A stretch of 64,000 nucleotides of DNA from Metarhizium brunneum. Its lineage: Eukaryota > Ascomycota > Sordariomycetes > Hypocreales > Clavicipitaceae. Location: the NCBI RefSeq assembly GCF_013426205.1, contig NC_089424.1, positions 3,162,001-3,226,000 of the forward strand. The letters run 5' to 3'. Both the position numbers and the translations under genes were made by a program. The first letter of the stretch is position 1. Each line of letters starts with the position of its first letter. This document shows positions 1 through 12,242 of this stretch, one piece after another. The notes under the pieces were generated by a model. The model had not been told where the DNA came from. It saw nothing but the letters and a program-made list of their open reading frames with translations, and did no database searches.

Positions 1-227
1 CAACATGTGCGAGAGCAGAAGCCTAGCAGGGCGGCGTTTTAGCACGATGATGGCTGGATATGTTTGTCGAGTTCAGAACCCACCAAGGCATAGGAAATGC
101 AGTAGTCATCCCGGCCCCAGTCCTTTGACGCGAGCTTTGCCCATGCGCGGACACAAAACGTCAGTGTTGACCACGGCAAAAATATGGCCATGGCGGTAAT
201 CAGCCAGGCGCCGTGATTCTCAGCCAT
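1..227 (-). CDS. Rhodopsin-domain fungal integral membrane protein (5' end only)
   Basis: This is the N-terminal part of a gene that runs off the left edge. Exon 1 (84-227) encodes 48 residues: an 'ENHGAWL' start, one hydrophobic segment (about residues 9-27), then 'KDWGRDDYCISYAL'. A 61-nt intron (23-83, donor GTGGGT, acceptor CTAG) joins in phase 0 to 'ASALAHV', which continues out of the window. Without the splice the frame stops within a few codons. The pattern N-G-x-hydrophobic helix, R/K-rich loop, then 'WGxDDY/W' before the second helix is typical of the large fungal family of seven-helix rhodopsin-domain (PTH11/SAT4-like) proteins. Members are found at the plasma membrane or in secondary-metabolite clusters, and most have no known ligand. 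The family assignment rests on about 55 residues, so the function is open. Confidence 0.7.
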
Positions 228-1521
228 GTTGTAGACTCTCGAGGGCGCGTTTGGCTTGGTTTCGACCCAGGACGAAGGTCACTATCTATGTAAGAGAACG
301 TGGCGCCATGATGGTACAGTCATCTGCAGGGCAGAGCAGCGGCATTTACGTGCCGTCACATTGGGGGCGGCAGAGATGCACCGTATCATTGTTTGAGCAT
401 CGCCCAACGAACCGATTGGATGGAATTGCGTCGCGGCGCGGCTCGCTGTAACCTCCTTCTCTTCCCGGATGGAAGGCTCATGATGAGCTATATGCCGACA
501 TTTTGACTCTGCAGCTGTCGAGCCTCGCGTCATGGCAAGACACGGCTTGATGGGCAGATGCCCGATAGACGAAGGACTGGGGCCTGTTGGACCTGAAACG
601 ATTCATACGTCTCCTTGGCATCTATTGGCAGTGTCGTACATGACTTGTAGAATCTCAAAGCGACGGGTGCTGCTGCTCGTCCACGCAATGTAATCTAAAG
701 GCTCCCATGGCGTCTGGTCGTTGGCACGCCATGAGCAGACAATTCTATGCAGCTTCTGAAGCTTGAATTCTATATTCAGTCAGGCGAAAGAAGCGTCATG
801 AAATAGTGGTCTTCAACACCGGCCATGATGGAAGTACATACTCGGTAGAGTGCACCTATTTTGCAAACATGTGTATCAGGGAATTCAGGGAATCAGCGCT
901 TGGTGCTGCGGCTCGTCGAAATGGTGCAGGGCCATTTTGTCGGTGGCGCCACGCGGCATCCATGAACTGCTGAGATGCATGCATCGAGACGAAGAAGGCG
1001 GTCAATGGAGAGCATCATGGAGATCAGGGCAGAGAGGGGGAGGAAATGTTTGCAGAAAAGTCCCGGGCGGGTGACCAGGATCAAGGGTTTCCCCCAGTCG
1101 CTCGCCCGCACAATCTTCCCCGATGCAACTATTAGACGAGGTTTTAGAACCAGGTGTTGGATAAAGTGAAACCATGCTCCATGTTGCATTTCCGGACGGA
1201 CGGCGGACGAACGTGAAATCTCAATCATGGCTGCTGCAGTATCTCGCCCAACCACGTTTTGTTTCCAGCTACTACGCATGGCAGGGTTGCCATGGTATGG
1301 CATTCCAATGAACAATTTATTGCCAGCCTTCTTCCCGGCTTCGCCCAATTTGTGTTGGCCAATATGCTGAATCCTATTTCTCCTCGTCGTGTCTGTTCCA
1401 TGCTCGCCCGCCTTTCATCCGCGTGATTGTTGTCAGTTTTCTACAACACCGCTTGCATGTATATTATCAGGTAGAACTCAACGCTGCCAACACAGCAGAG
1501 GTGAAGCTCCTATTCAAAGCC
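228..1521. other. Intergenic, divergent promoter region
   Basis: This stretch separates two divergently transcribed genes. The open frames in it, including a 151-codon one on the minus strand, show no recognisable domain and no plausible splice partners. I see no repeat or RNA gene. Confidence 0.6.
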
Positions 1522-3303
1522 ATGAGCTCATCAGGCCCGTCTCACGAAATGTCCAAGCCCGGCATCATGGATACGGACCATGCTGGCATTGGTCGTGACC
1601 AAGAGATGGGCAGGGAGGAGCCGGATCAACGACACAGGTCGACGTGGGAAGATGCCCGCAACATGCGTCGAATGGGCAGAACCCAGGAACTGGTTCGGCA
1701 TTTCCGCTCGTGGTCCATGGTATCATTCGTCGCCCTTGCAACCTCTGCGTGGGAGCTGACACTATTCGGAATCACGCCAGGCCTCACCGACGGCGGACGG
1801 CCTGTTCTGGTGTACGGCTTTCTCTGGAACTTTGTCGGCTTCGTCCCAGTCTATCTCAGCATGGCCGAAATGGCCAGTATTGCGCCCATAGCTGGCGCTC
1901 AGTATCACTGGGTCAGCGAGTTTGCCCCAGACAGGTACCAAAAGATCTTGAGCTACGTGACGGGGTGAGCAACCAGACCGCTTCCTTTCCATGGTCCATT
2001 CCGACGGACGGTGTCTCCTCTAACATTGAAATCATACGGGAGCCAGATGGACCTCGACGCTTGCCTGGCAGGCTGGCAACGCCCAAGGCCTGTTCATCGT
2101 CGGTTCGCTTGTACAGAGCGTCATCGCAATAAATGACGGCACCTACTCGCCGGCCAACTGGCATGGAACCCTTCTCGTCATGGCCATGACGGCTATTGCG
2201 CTCTGCGCCAACGTCTTTGCCGCCAGACTGCTGCCGTATTGGCAAAACGTCGTCTTTGTTGTTCACATCTTGGCCTACTTTGGTTTTCTGGCTGCCGTCT
2301 GGGTCAACGCTCCGAGGGTCGAGTCGAGCCGAGTTTGGTCAGGCTTTGAAAACTCCGGAGGCTGGCCAAGCTTGTCATTGGCCGTCTTGATTGGCCAGAT
2401 GCCCGGAATCACAGGACTCGTGGGTGTTGATACGGTATGTGATGCTGTCGTCCAGGAGTCAGCCTCAGTCAGTCGCTCAGTCTCACCAGGATCCAACTAA
2501 CCACTTGACTCCCTCAGGCGGCGCACATGTCAGAGGAAGTGAGAGACGCGGCAAAGAGCATCCCAAGAGTCATGCTCATCACTTTTGCCATCAACTTCAC
2601 GCTGACCTTTGTCACGCTGGTGACTCTTTCGTATCACATATCCAGTGTGACGGACGCGCTCGGCGATGACACCACGTACCCGGCAATCTACGTTTTGCGG
2701 AGGTCAATGTCGCTGCCGTGGCTGAATTTTATGCTCGTCGTCATTGTGCTTCTCCTCATGCTTGGCAACCTGTCGTACTTGACCGCTGTCAGCCGTGACC
2801 TATTTGCTTTTGCGCGCGACCGAGGGATCCCTTTCTCGGGGTGGATCGCACGCGTTGACAAGAAGCGAAGCATCCCGACAAATGCTTGCATTCTGTCGGC
2901 GGGCGTGAGTGCGTGTCTTAGTCTGATTTACATTGGAAGCCCAGTCGCCTTCTACGCTCTCACCTCGCTTTGCATCGTGTCCCTGCTGCAGTGCTACTCG
3001 CTGAGCATTGGGTGCATGCTATATCGACGCGTCTGCCACCCCGAGACAATACCCTACGCCCATTTCTCTCTGGGGAGATACGGAGTGCCCATCAATGCAG
3101 TTGCGGTGCTTACGACCACGTGGGGTTTCTTCTGGTGTTTCTGGCCACAAGTGTATCCGGTTACTGCGCCTGGTTTCAACTGGGCATCGCCCATATTTGT
3201 TTCGGCGTTGATTGTTGCCATGGTGTATTACGCCTTTCGAGGACGGCACAACTACCACGGCCCCGTTGTTTTGGTTCAAGGTCGGAGGAGGCAAGTGTCT
3301 TGA
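1522..3303 (+). CDS. Amino acid/choline-type permease, APC superfamily
   Basis: A polytopic transporter of the APC superfamily, in the fungal GABA/choline/amino-acid permease group (Uga4/Hnm1-like). Exons 1522-1964, 2047-2434 and 2518-3303 join in frame to give 538 residues, a normal length. Both introns are 82-83 nt (donors GTGAGC and GTATGT). A hydrophilic N-tail of about 64 residues precedes the first helix ('SMVSFVALATSAWEL'). Family-typical stretches follow: 'SMAEMASIAPIAGAQYHWVSEFAP', read across as 'GAQYHWVSEFAP', then 'SYVTGWTSTLAWQA' across intron 1, and 'GVDTAAHMSEEVRDA' across intron 2. About twelve hydrophobic segments are visible. The start is the ATG followed by SSSGPSHEM; upstream in-frame codons lack an ATG with better context. 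It probably acts in the plasma membrane. The substrate cannot be read from the sequence. Confidence 0.88.
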
Positions 3304-4293
3304 CAGGCGTTTCGTCAGTGTTCGGCATGGAAGAGTGGATAAACAAGTCGAAATATTCGTCTACAGATGCCTCAGGAGTTGAATAGTTGCAGCAAAAGTC
3401 GAGTTTAAATAGTATTGACTCATTTTGGGTAGTCTCATTTTCCAAGCTAAAGTCCACGTCAATGGCGGCCTTGGTTCAACCCCGGAAATGCTTCCACCTG
3501 GCAATCATGTGCCGCAAGTGCCATGCAGGCTTGATACAAGGCGGCCACCTGTCAATGTGGCGTTGCGCCGGCGATATAATTTATCCATGCATCATCACCT
3601 TGTGTATTTGAATTTGAGCAACCTAAGTACCAAGGTACCTAGTAGACACTTGAATGACCGAGGTACTAATTACTAGGCTACAAGGTACCAGGTAGGTACT
3701 CGCCATTTGGTCTTAAACTTGACTTTTTAATGTTGGGACATTTGGATTCTAACGCAACGACATGGACCTCATCTGCACCTTCCCGATGCACCAGAACGTT
3801 AACGTTGTCCCCTGAGATCCGACTCCAACAAGGCACGGGGCTTTTAGTGCTCCATGTCATTGGACCCGCTCGCCGCGGAGCCGAAGCACTTGCAGCCGGA
3901 GGCACCAGGTTTGCAGCGGCATTGGTTGGGCGGATGGGCCTGGCACTAGATTCCAGGTTGGCTCATTCATCTCAACGCCAACAGCACATCAGCACTCGAG
4001 CAGGAGACGGTTGCCTCCGTAAAGACTTCCCGACCACAAGTTCCCCAGCATCAGTAGCGTGCGATTCTTTTCTTTGTTGGTCCAGCATTGTTTGCATTCC
4101 GTATCCTTCCATACATTTCTGCTTAACCAGCGTAAGGAGGTGGCGGGTGACGTTGGCTGATACGTATACCCTTTCTCTGCCTGGCATTCTCGCCACTGGC
4201 TTGTTCCAACACGACCCCAAAGGCCAACAAACATCGATTATATTCGTCGTCATGATATAGAACGGAAAACATACATCCCCGGTGCAACTCGAC
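3304..4293. other. Intergenic region
   Basis: This holds the 3' end of the permease and the promoter of the large ATPase-fold gene. It contains one TGACTCA heptamer (3416-3422) and a dense cluster of GTAC tetramers, listed separately. No coding sequence is recognisable. Confidence 0.6.
3627..3699. repeat. GTAC-rich short palindrome cluster
   Basis: Five GTAC tetramers fall within 73 bp, several inside the longer forms AAGGTACC, AGGTACCT or TAGGTACT. A similar string (AAGGTACCTAGTAGGTA) lies near 13105. Elements of this kind are common between genes in hypocrealean genomes, as I recall. No function is assigned. Confidence 0.5.
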
Positions 4294-7200
4294 ATGGACT
4301 ATTCCAGCCTTCGTGCCGCAGCCTTGCGGGACGGAGAAGACGAAGAGGCAGTCACCGTCGATACCCGCGCTCTGATAGACAAGGTCCTCGCCAGGTATTC
4401 TGGCGAATGGACCACCCTCCGAGAACTTATCCAAAATGCCGCCGACGCCCAGGCCACGACCGTCATTGTGAAATGGGAGACCATCCCTTCCATCCAAGTC
4501 CCCCTACCGAACACGACGAATCGATCCGAACTGCTAAAACATGCCATAGCGAACCATACTTTACGGCGCCTGGTCGTGCAAAATGATGGCCAGCCGTTTA
4601 CAAAAACAGACTGGGGTCGGTTGAAGAGGATTGCAGAGGGCAACCCCGACGAAACCAAGATCGGAGCATTCGGCGTCGGATTCTACAGCGTATTTGCTGA
4701 CTGCGAAGAGCCCTTTGTGAGCTCCGGAAGCGAAGCCATGGCGTTCTACTGGAAGGGCAACTCTCTCTTCACGAAAAAGTCTCAACTGCCCGAGGACAAG
4801 GCTAGCAGGAATACTGCCTTTGTATTGGATTACAGGAACACAACGACCCCATTGCCGAACCTCCTCTCAGTTGGTCAGTTTCTTGCCACGAGCCTGACCT
4901 TTGTGGCCCTGCAAAATATTGAGTTTTGGATTGACGATTATCAAATATTATCCTTGAAGAAGAAATCCTCTCCTCCTGCAGACCTGTCTTTGCCTCGAGA
5001 CCTGGAAGCGAGGACGAAAGAAGGCCTCATGAAGGTCATTGGTGTTGACAGGACCAGAACTCAAATAGATGCCTCATACATGAGTGTTATCGGGTGGAAA
5101 CCACAAACCACGGCGTCAAATGCAAAAAATCCAGATTCATACAGCTCAAGCGAAGCGCCATCTCTTCGATCCTTTTTTGCACGGCTAACCGCAACTGCCT
5201 CACAGGCCGGATTGCGCTCCAAGGCGCAGAGCGAGGATAATCTGGTGCAGCCACAAATTGCCGAGGATGTGACCAAGCCGAATACATCTACAATATTCTT
5301 GAGCGCCACTTCCGCCTCCATACGAACCAATGTGTCGTCTTCTTTTGCTTCTGAACTCGAGAGAGCCACCAAGAAGCTTCCGCCGAAGACAACAAAGATC
5401 TCCGTCCTGACGGCGTCATATGACGAAGCTGGGGCGTCTGGGAGCTCCGCTACTGATGCCGCCCTTCTAAAGGCTACAGATGTCTTCGCTTCCGTTCTGC
5501 CGAATAAGAAGCCCGGGGGCCGTATTTTTATTGGATTTCCAACCATGCAGACAACCGGTGCTGGGATGCATGTCTCGGCACCATCAGTCATTCCGACCGT
5601 GGAACGAGAAGCCATTGATCTTAACGCAAGATGGGTCAGGACCTGGAACGTGGAGCTCCTTCGAGCAGCTGGAATTGTGACCAGATTGGCATTTTCCAAT
5701 GAAATGAACGATTTGAGTCGCAGGATGCAAACAGCTGTCGAAAATGGCAAGAAAATTTCCGACACCATCATCTCCAAGTTTATGCCAGAGGCCCTCCACA
5801 CTCTGAAAACGTTCACATTCAGTGACTCGACACCTAGCAATCAGGTCGGTCAGATAATGGAAGAAGCCTTTTGGACATGTTTCAATAAGGCGTCCATTGA
5901 AATGTTCTCCAGCCAAGGTGTGCTACAGACCACACATGTTCGCCTCGGATCGGATGAGCTCAATGGTTTTGTGGAGAGCATTCCTGTTATCCCCGAAGAG
6001 ATGAAGAGCTCCCCGTTTGTTAAGAAATTGATAGACTTTGGCCTCATATCTCACATTACGGTCACTGATGTCAAGAAGGAGCTTGAAGCAAAGGCGCTGA
6101 GCAAATCTCAAATGATCAAATTCATCTCCTGGGCAGGAAAGAAGAGTTTGAGCGGCGAGCTCGACCCTGGCAGTAGAGCCGCATTGCTCGAGGTTGCTGT
6201 TGCGACGATGGGTGACGGAGAATCCCAAGGCGGCATTGTCGCACTTGGCAGCATCACAAACTACTTGAGTCTAAGCATCATTCCGGCGCATATGCCAATA
6301 CCACCAACAACTGTTCCGTTCTCTCTCACGACCAACTCTCACCATTCTGAACTTCAGGCTCTGGGTTGGGAACCACTAGAGGTCCTGCCTTGGTTCCGCT
6401 ATTTACTAGAAACGACGAACCATAGACCAGACGAGGAGAGCGTGACGAAATCTTCAAAGTTCGCTGTACAGGTGCTCATTATTCTTGCCAAGAACTGGGA
6501 TACAATCGCCAACAAGGATAAGACGGCCCTGGCCTCGCTGGTTCAAAGCCATGCGGTAATGCCTACCAAGCTGGGTTTGAAACGACCCGGGGAATCATTC
6601 TTTCCGTCTGTCAAGTTATTTGATGACCTGCCCATTATCCAAGGATGTGAAAAGGTCAAGGATAAATTCTTGGTAGCTGTTGGTGTGCGAAAGACAGTAG
6701 ACCTGGAAACTATTTTTACACGACTACTGACCCATTCTGGCGACAGCAGTCAGAAGAAATGGAGTCATATGGAGCTTATCAAGTACCTGGCTTCTGTACA
6801 GAATGATATCCCTTCTGATGATCTCAAGAAATTGACAGAAACAAGATTCTGCCCTGCCGAAGCGGGGCCCAAAGGAATGGAATCAACAGAGGCATCAAAG
6901 TCACTGTACAAAGTGTCTGAGCTCTTTGAGCCCAAAGACTCACTTCGTGTTCTCAGACTTCCCATTCTGCAGTGGCCAGGCCCTCCTGGTAGCTTTCGTG
7001 CTAGCAGTCCTGAGGCGAGATTCTTGACTGTGCTTGGATTGCGGGCGTTTCCCTCCGTACCAGAACTTGTGGAAATGATGGCAGCCAAAGATGATGCATT
7101 GCGCAACTCGGCCATGACCTATTTTATTGCAAATCACCACATTAACCGGTACGGAGTGTTTGATATGAGCGAGGCCCGCAAGCCTATTCTCCCCTTGCAA

Positions 7201-9764
7201 GGCAGTACACAGCTTGTAGCACCTTCAGCATGTTTTACGAACGAGAGAGCCGCGGTTCTTGGTTTCCACATCCTTAGAAGGGACCTTCATGACCACGCAA
7301 ATGTAAGAGCCCCCCCCCTAATCCATATTCCGCGGAATTGCAAGTTGACAAATCGTAGAAATTCGGTGTTGCCCGTGATCCTCCAATGGTCGATTGCGTC
7401 AACCGTCTCCTAGCCAGTCCGCCCAAAGACCAGCAATCGGCCACCACCTTGTTTGGCTACTTTGCCTCTCGGATTAGCGAAGTCCGCGAAAATAGCCTAG
7501 CCAAGCTCAGAAATTCTCCTATTGTGCCAGTCTCGAGGCCAAGCATGGTTGGGTCATCCACGACGTCTAGCGAGAAGGTATCCTACATCAACCCATCTCG
7601 GGCATATTTGGGAAAGTCTGTAACATATGGCGATATTTTTGACTTTGTCGACTTTGGCCAGGAAGCGAACTCGTTCCTGTTTCACTGTGGAGCAAAGAGC
7701 GAGCCTACCAAGCTTGAAGTTGCACATATGACATGCACTGAACCTGCGAGGCTACTCAGCGTGCTGCAAAGCCCAGAGAGATACATGGATCTCCTCAAAT
7801 CTCTTGCCGAAGCATCGTCCACTCTTCATCGCGACAAGGAGCTGTGGCGCAAACTAAGGATGGCCCCTTGTCTGCTGGCGTATAAGGAAATAGCGCCGGC
7901 AAACAAAGGCGATTTGATAGACCTGGACGAGGATGAAACACCAATCAAGCAATATCAGCTGGCCTCGGCCAGTCAAATTGTAGTCGTGGACGATATTATC
8001 AGCTACCGGCTGTTCAAGGAATACTTAGTTTGCGCCCCAGAAGAGGACGCCCTGGAAACATTTTATCTCCAACTAGGCGCTGAGAAGCTTAGCAGTATCG
8101 TCCAGGAAGATGTACGGATTGGCCCACATACGGCTAAGCTGAAAAAGGCAGAACAACTTCGGAAGCATGTTGTGGAGAGATCAAAAATCTTTCTCTACGA
8201 GTACGCAAGCTATCGACGCGATGCTGTCAAGCACGACGCCAAGTGGCTCGAGAAGAACTTTCGTGTAGAGATGGTTCGCTCCGTAGCTCTGCGCCGCACA
8301 TTGAAAGGGCATCGACAATCACATACAGAGAAACGTTCCGCGGCTGGTGCCTATGAGGATCGAGCCTGGGTCTTGTACGTCGCCGATGACAATCAGCCAG
8401 ATATGTACCAAGTAGGGCAGGCCGTCTGCCAAATGCTCCTGAACCGGCCGAACCAACAAGCCTACCTATTCTTTGAACCATTCCTTACATTGGACCTTTT
8501 TGGTCTCCGGGCACGTGGTTACAATGTGGACCGTATCCTCCGTGCTAAAGCTGCCGAGGCAAGGATAGCGGAAGAGGAGAGACGGAAAGCACTACAAGAA
8601 GAGCAGAAGAGGATCCAAGAAAGGGAGCAGGATTGGGCCCAACAGGGGAAAGCAACCGACGATAGCAAGATTCGCGAACTCCCAAGCGCAGCCGAGGCAG
8701 CCAGGCAAGTTGCTCGCACTCCAGAACAGCCGGCCAAACCGATTATGCCGGGTGCATGGGGCTCACCGGATGATTCTGCGACGGACAACTCACAGCAGTC
8801 AAGGAAGGGGGGTGGTCTGTTTTCCAGCCTCAGTCGCAAGCTAGGATTTGACAGCCAAGATGGAAGTAAGGATGAAGCCAAGAACCAGCTGGAACAATTT
8901 ATAGAGAACAACACCACGCAAAACGGGGCTATTTCATCCACTGGACCGCAGCAAGATGATGCCAGACGCCCCCAACAAGATGATGGGCGGGTCACTAGTC
9001 CTGCTGTAGTGCAGCAAAATCTCCTCAACGCCGTCAAAGCGACTCGAGCCCACGGATCTGACCATGTCTTCTCGGAGCCCAAGGTCAACCAGGTCAAGGA
9101 ACAAGCCACATATTGCGATAAAGCTCCGGCTCAAAACATCACGTTTGCGGCAGAGTCTTCTAATGGAATGAAGGTATATGTAGCAAAGTCTATGCAAGGC
9201 GACGCAGCAACCTTCTTGTCGGCCAACACCGGCCCAATCAATTCCTTCGCGTCGCTGCTAGTCGAGATTGGTGGCATCTACTCGGTGTCGCCCAAGGTTT
9301 TGCACATATTCTACGACGAATCAGGGGGGACTATTGCATTTAATACGGGCGGCAGCATATTCTGTAACTTTCGGTTCTTTCTACAATTGCATGCTGCACA
9401 GGTCCAGAGTGGAAGCGGCAAAGCTGAAGCTGCTACCTGGTGGTGGGTTGTGCTGGCTCACGAGTTGGCTCACAACCTTGTGTCGCCACACAATTCGGAT
9501 CACAGCTACTATACGTAAGTCTTATACATGTGTCAATTGTTGTCAGCCTTGAGTCACTAACAAGATAATAGGGAGTCATTTATCCAGCAATACATGGCAA
9601 AGATGGTTGCCAAGGTCACGCAAATGGCTGGCACCGGACCACCCCCCGCCGTGCCACCACACCTTCCCCGACTACCGGCTCACGCCGCTTCTGCTCAATC
9701 CGAAATGCCGCCGCCGCCGCCATATTCGCTCAATTCAAACAGGCGGGATAATATGTTTGGTTGA
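4294..9764 (+). CDS. Large GHKL (HSP90/sacsin-type) ATPase-fold protein, DUF3684-like, with C-terminal HExxH
   Basis: Three exons (4294-7302, 7359-9514, 9572-9764) give 1785 residues; the introns are 56 and 57 nt. The N-terminus carries a GHKL ATP-binding fold as in HSP90 and sacsin: N-box 'ELIQNAADA' (residues 44-52), 'QNDGQPF' (96-102) in the place of the DxGxG motif, and the glycine lid 'IGAFGVGFYSVF' (123-134). The middle is long and alpha/beta-rich, resembling the fungal DUF3684 family. Around residues 1410-1450 there is a Glu/Arg-rich coiled-coil ('EEERRKALQEEQKRIQERE'), followed by a Gln/Ser-rich linker. Near the C-terminus 'LAHELAHNLVSPH' gives HExxH at 1704-1708, with 'HSYYTESF' just after; the last join falls inside that element. 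A Pro-rich tail ends the protein. ATG 4294 is the first ATG in frame. The biochemical role is unknown to me: it may be a chaperone-like ATPase, and protease activity is only suggested by the motif. Confidence 0.85.
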
Positions 9765-10166
9765 AATGTACTTTTTGCTTGGCGTTAGAACGAGATGAGT
9801 GTACATACATAGCCCAGCCTGGGCGTCGTGTTATAGACTTTGTGTTGTGCATAGAACCATCTTATGAGAAATGATAGATGCCATAGTAATAGCCTTGATG
9901 TTATCAATAAATCAATTCCCACCTACTAGAGCTTCCCAGTGTCGTGGACGAGGTCCGTCGCGTGTGGTAGTACAAGTCAAGTGCATGTGACCCCACACGT
10001 GACCGTAAATTGACTCCGACAACCAAGACTCCATCGACCCCATCACGACAACCTCATCCCACCAGCTAGCTACCAAGACCACCTGCGAGCGGCAGCAAAC
10101 TACCAATTCCCTCGCTCAATTCAATCCACACGGTCAATCACCCTCCGGAGCGACCTACCACCCACC
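9765..10166. other. Intergenic region with polyadenylation-type signal
   Basis: An AATAAA hexamer at 9906-9911, about 140 nt past the stop of the ATPase-fold gene, is a plausible 3'-end signal. The rest is a short promoter for the next gene, with nothing else recognisable. Confidence 0.45.
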
Positions 10167-10522
10167 ATGGTTCACCGCATCGCATTCTGGAGCTGCTTCG
10201 GTTCGTTGTCCCTCCCGTCCCCCAACGAAATGTCGCCAGTCTGGAAAAAAAAAGCAGAGCTAACGTCGGCGGCGATGCAGGCCTCGCCGTGCGCTTCTGG
10301 CAGGTCGGAATCGAGATGCGCCCCTTCTTCAACAAGTCTTCGCTGTGGGCGTACCCGGCGTACGCTCTGGGCGGCGCCTCGTTCGGATACTGGCTGCAGG
10401 GCATCGACGACAAGCAGAGCGCCATGCTGAGCGAGCGCAAGGCGTTCCTGCTCGAGAAGCGCAAGAGGAAGGCGGAGAGGGAGGCTGGCGATGCGAGGGG
10501 CGATGCGGCTGCTCTGCAGTAG
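10167..10522 (+). CDS. Small single-helix protein, probable mitochondrial complex I accessory subunit
   Basis: Two exons (10167-10200 and 10281-10522) give 91 residues. The first exon encodes only 'MVHRIAFWSCF' plus one base. The intron is 80 nt with a weak donor (GTTCGT) and a GCAG acceptor. The joined protein reads '...CFGLAVRFWQVGIEMRPFF', then one hydrophobic helix ('LWAYPAYALGGASFGYWLQ', about residues 40-58), then a charged, coiled-coil-like tail rich in Lys, Arg and Glu. Size, a single helix and a basic helical tail fit the small fungal NADH:ubiquinone oxidoreductase subunits of the inner mitochondrial membrane, and I recall fungal sequences of this pattern labelled that way. I cannot say which subunit it is, and another small inner-membrane protein remains possible. 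The gene model itself is firmer than the name. Confidence 0.55.
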
Positions 10523-10803
10523 GGAGTTAGGAGTGGAGGGGGGGGGCCGTTACGGCCAGCGACGACTGGGCTACGGCCGGGCTGATGTGTCTTCTAGGCC
10601 CTCATAAGATAGGGTGAAATTTGGGGTTGTAAGAGTTGTACATATGGGGTAGAGCGCATGGAATACAGAGGTTTCTTTTGATGCTTGTATTTGATTTTGA
10701 GACGGCGCGGTCACAATGATACACCGTGGATGAAAAGGCTAGTAGTAGTGGGATATTACATGGCTTCTATATTTTTCCCTTCTTTTTTTGGTTCTTGTCT
10801 AGT

Positions 10804-12242
10804 CTACAGCTCCTCCAATTTGCGCAAGATGGCAGTCACCGACATGGCTGACAAGCTGCCCAGCTCAGTGACGACGATGGATAGGAATTTATCCCTTGTG
10901 GTGTCGAACAGCAGCCTGCATTCTTCGCCTGTGCTTCTCTCGGGATCGATTTCGTTATACGTGAGAGAGTCGATGGACACTCGATCTGTCAAGTTGATTG
11001 TTTCGCTGAGCGCCACGACTCGGAGGCCCAGATCGGTCGCAACGGTGGCAACGTCACAGGTACCTGCGCGAGCGTACATGGAGCCGTTGCTGAACATGGC
11101 CTCTGCGGCGGCGAATACAACGGTAGCTTCTTGCAGATTTGATCGCAGGGCACCCATATCCGAGGCGTAGGTGACGGGGATGCCGGCGGCGGCTAGGTTC
11201 TTTGCGTGTTCAAGACCCACGCGGTCGAATGGGTCGTCGACAAGAATGACCTTGAACTGCTTTCCGTCCGACTTGGCCTGCAGGAGCGAGCGCTCGACGA
11301 GCTTGTGGTGAGCATACGTCAGGATGACCTCGTCATCTTGAATCATGTCCGCTGCCGTCTTGACAATAACAAAGTCGGCAAGGATGATGCGCTCGCGGAT
11401 AAAGGTGTCAATGGCCTGACAGAGAACCTTCTTGGCATCGCTGTCGGGCAGATCAATGTCGATTTTGCTAATCTGGAGCTTGAGCCATCTGATGGCGTTA
11501 CCCATGGAGAAACACATTGGTCGACAGGCGGTGAGGTACTCGATTTGAGGGTTGAGAACGTGTGAGGTGAAGTGGCGAGAGAATGTGTTGCTGTGGGGAG
11601 TGGTGTAGGCATCGATGACCTAGGCCCTTTTGTCAGAAACGTGCATAGCGTAGAGAAGGCGAAGAAAGAGACAACCATGTTTTGGGGGGCTCATACCTTT
11701 TTGAAGGCCAGAAGAGTAGCTTCAAGTCTCGTGGTACTATCGCTAATTGCAAACGTGCTCATCTGCTGGCCCAGCGCCAGCACAACGGGATGAACGTCCT
11801 TGTCTGCCTGTGTGATGGCAATCCTCCTCGCCATGGACAAGTGGCTATAGCATTCTGAAATCTTGGGCTTCACAACCTCCTTCGCAACAGGCGGCAGCAC
11901 AGAGCGCGAAGCAGACCTGTGATGGCTCGGCACAGGGAGACCACCTTGTTTGGGGTTGTTTGCCTTGCTCTTGCCAGATTTTGCGTCGCCAGTAGCGCCT
12001 TGTCCCCCGGGAGGTCCAGCAGGTGCTGCGACCTGCGCAACCTTTGCCTGTGCTCTCCTAGCTGCCTTTTCCTCCTTGGCTCTCTTCTTCAGCTCAGCAT
12101 TTGATAGAGTCTTCTCGCCGGGGGCGTCTGAGGATGCAGCTTGGTCTGGTTGCTGGGGGGTTTTAGGCTGGCCCCGGGTTTTCTGGTCTTTCTTCGCGGC
12201 GGCGTCGCCTACGGGAGCGGTCTGGCCGCCCTCTGTAGCCAT
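10804..12242 (-). CDS. GCD2: Translation initiation factor eIF2B subunit delta
   Basis: Delta subunit of eIF2B, the guanine-nucleotide exchange factor for eIF2 in the cytosol. It belongs to the regulatory alpha/beta/delta subcomplex that senses eIF2 phosphorylation. Exons 11697-12242 and 10804-11619 (77-nt intron, donor GTATGA, acceptor CCTAG) give 453 residues. Residues 1-120 are low-complexity and Lys/Ala/Gln-rich, as is usual for delta ('ELKKRAKEEKAARRAQAK'). The C-terminal half is the Rossmann-like eIF2B alpha/beta/delta domain, with 'VILVDDPFDRVGLEHAKNL', 'PVTYASDMGALRSNL', 'ADLGLRV' as 'TDLGLRVVAL', and 'SLTYNEIDPE' near the end. The start is ATG 12242, since the frame upstream has no ATG. 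Through GCN4/CPC1 translation this factor sets general amino-acid control, which is notable because argJ and HIS3 follow within 6 kb. Confidence 0.93.

Noticed and set aside
893..1348. A 151-codon open frame on the minus strand
   Set aside because: No domain, no hydrophobic or compositional signature of a real protein, and plus-strand frames are open across the same place.
8519..9109. A 196-codon frame antisense to the ATPase-fold gene
   Set aside because: It is a shadow of the low-complexity Gln/Ser-rich linker in the sense frame.
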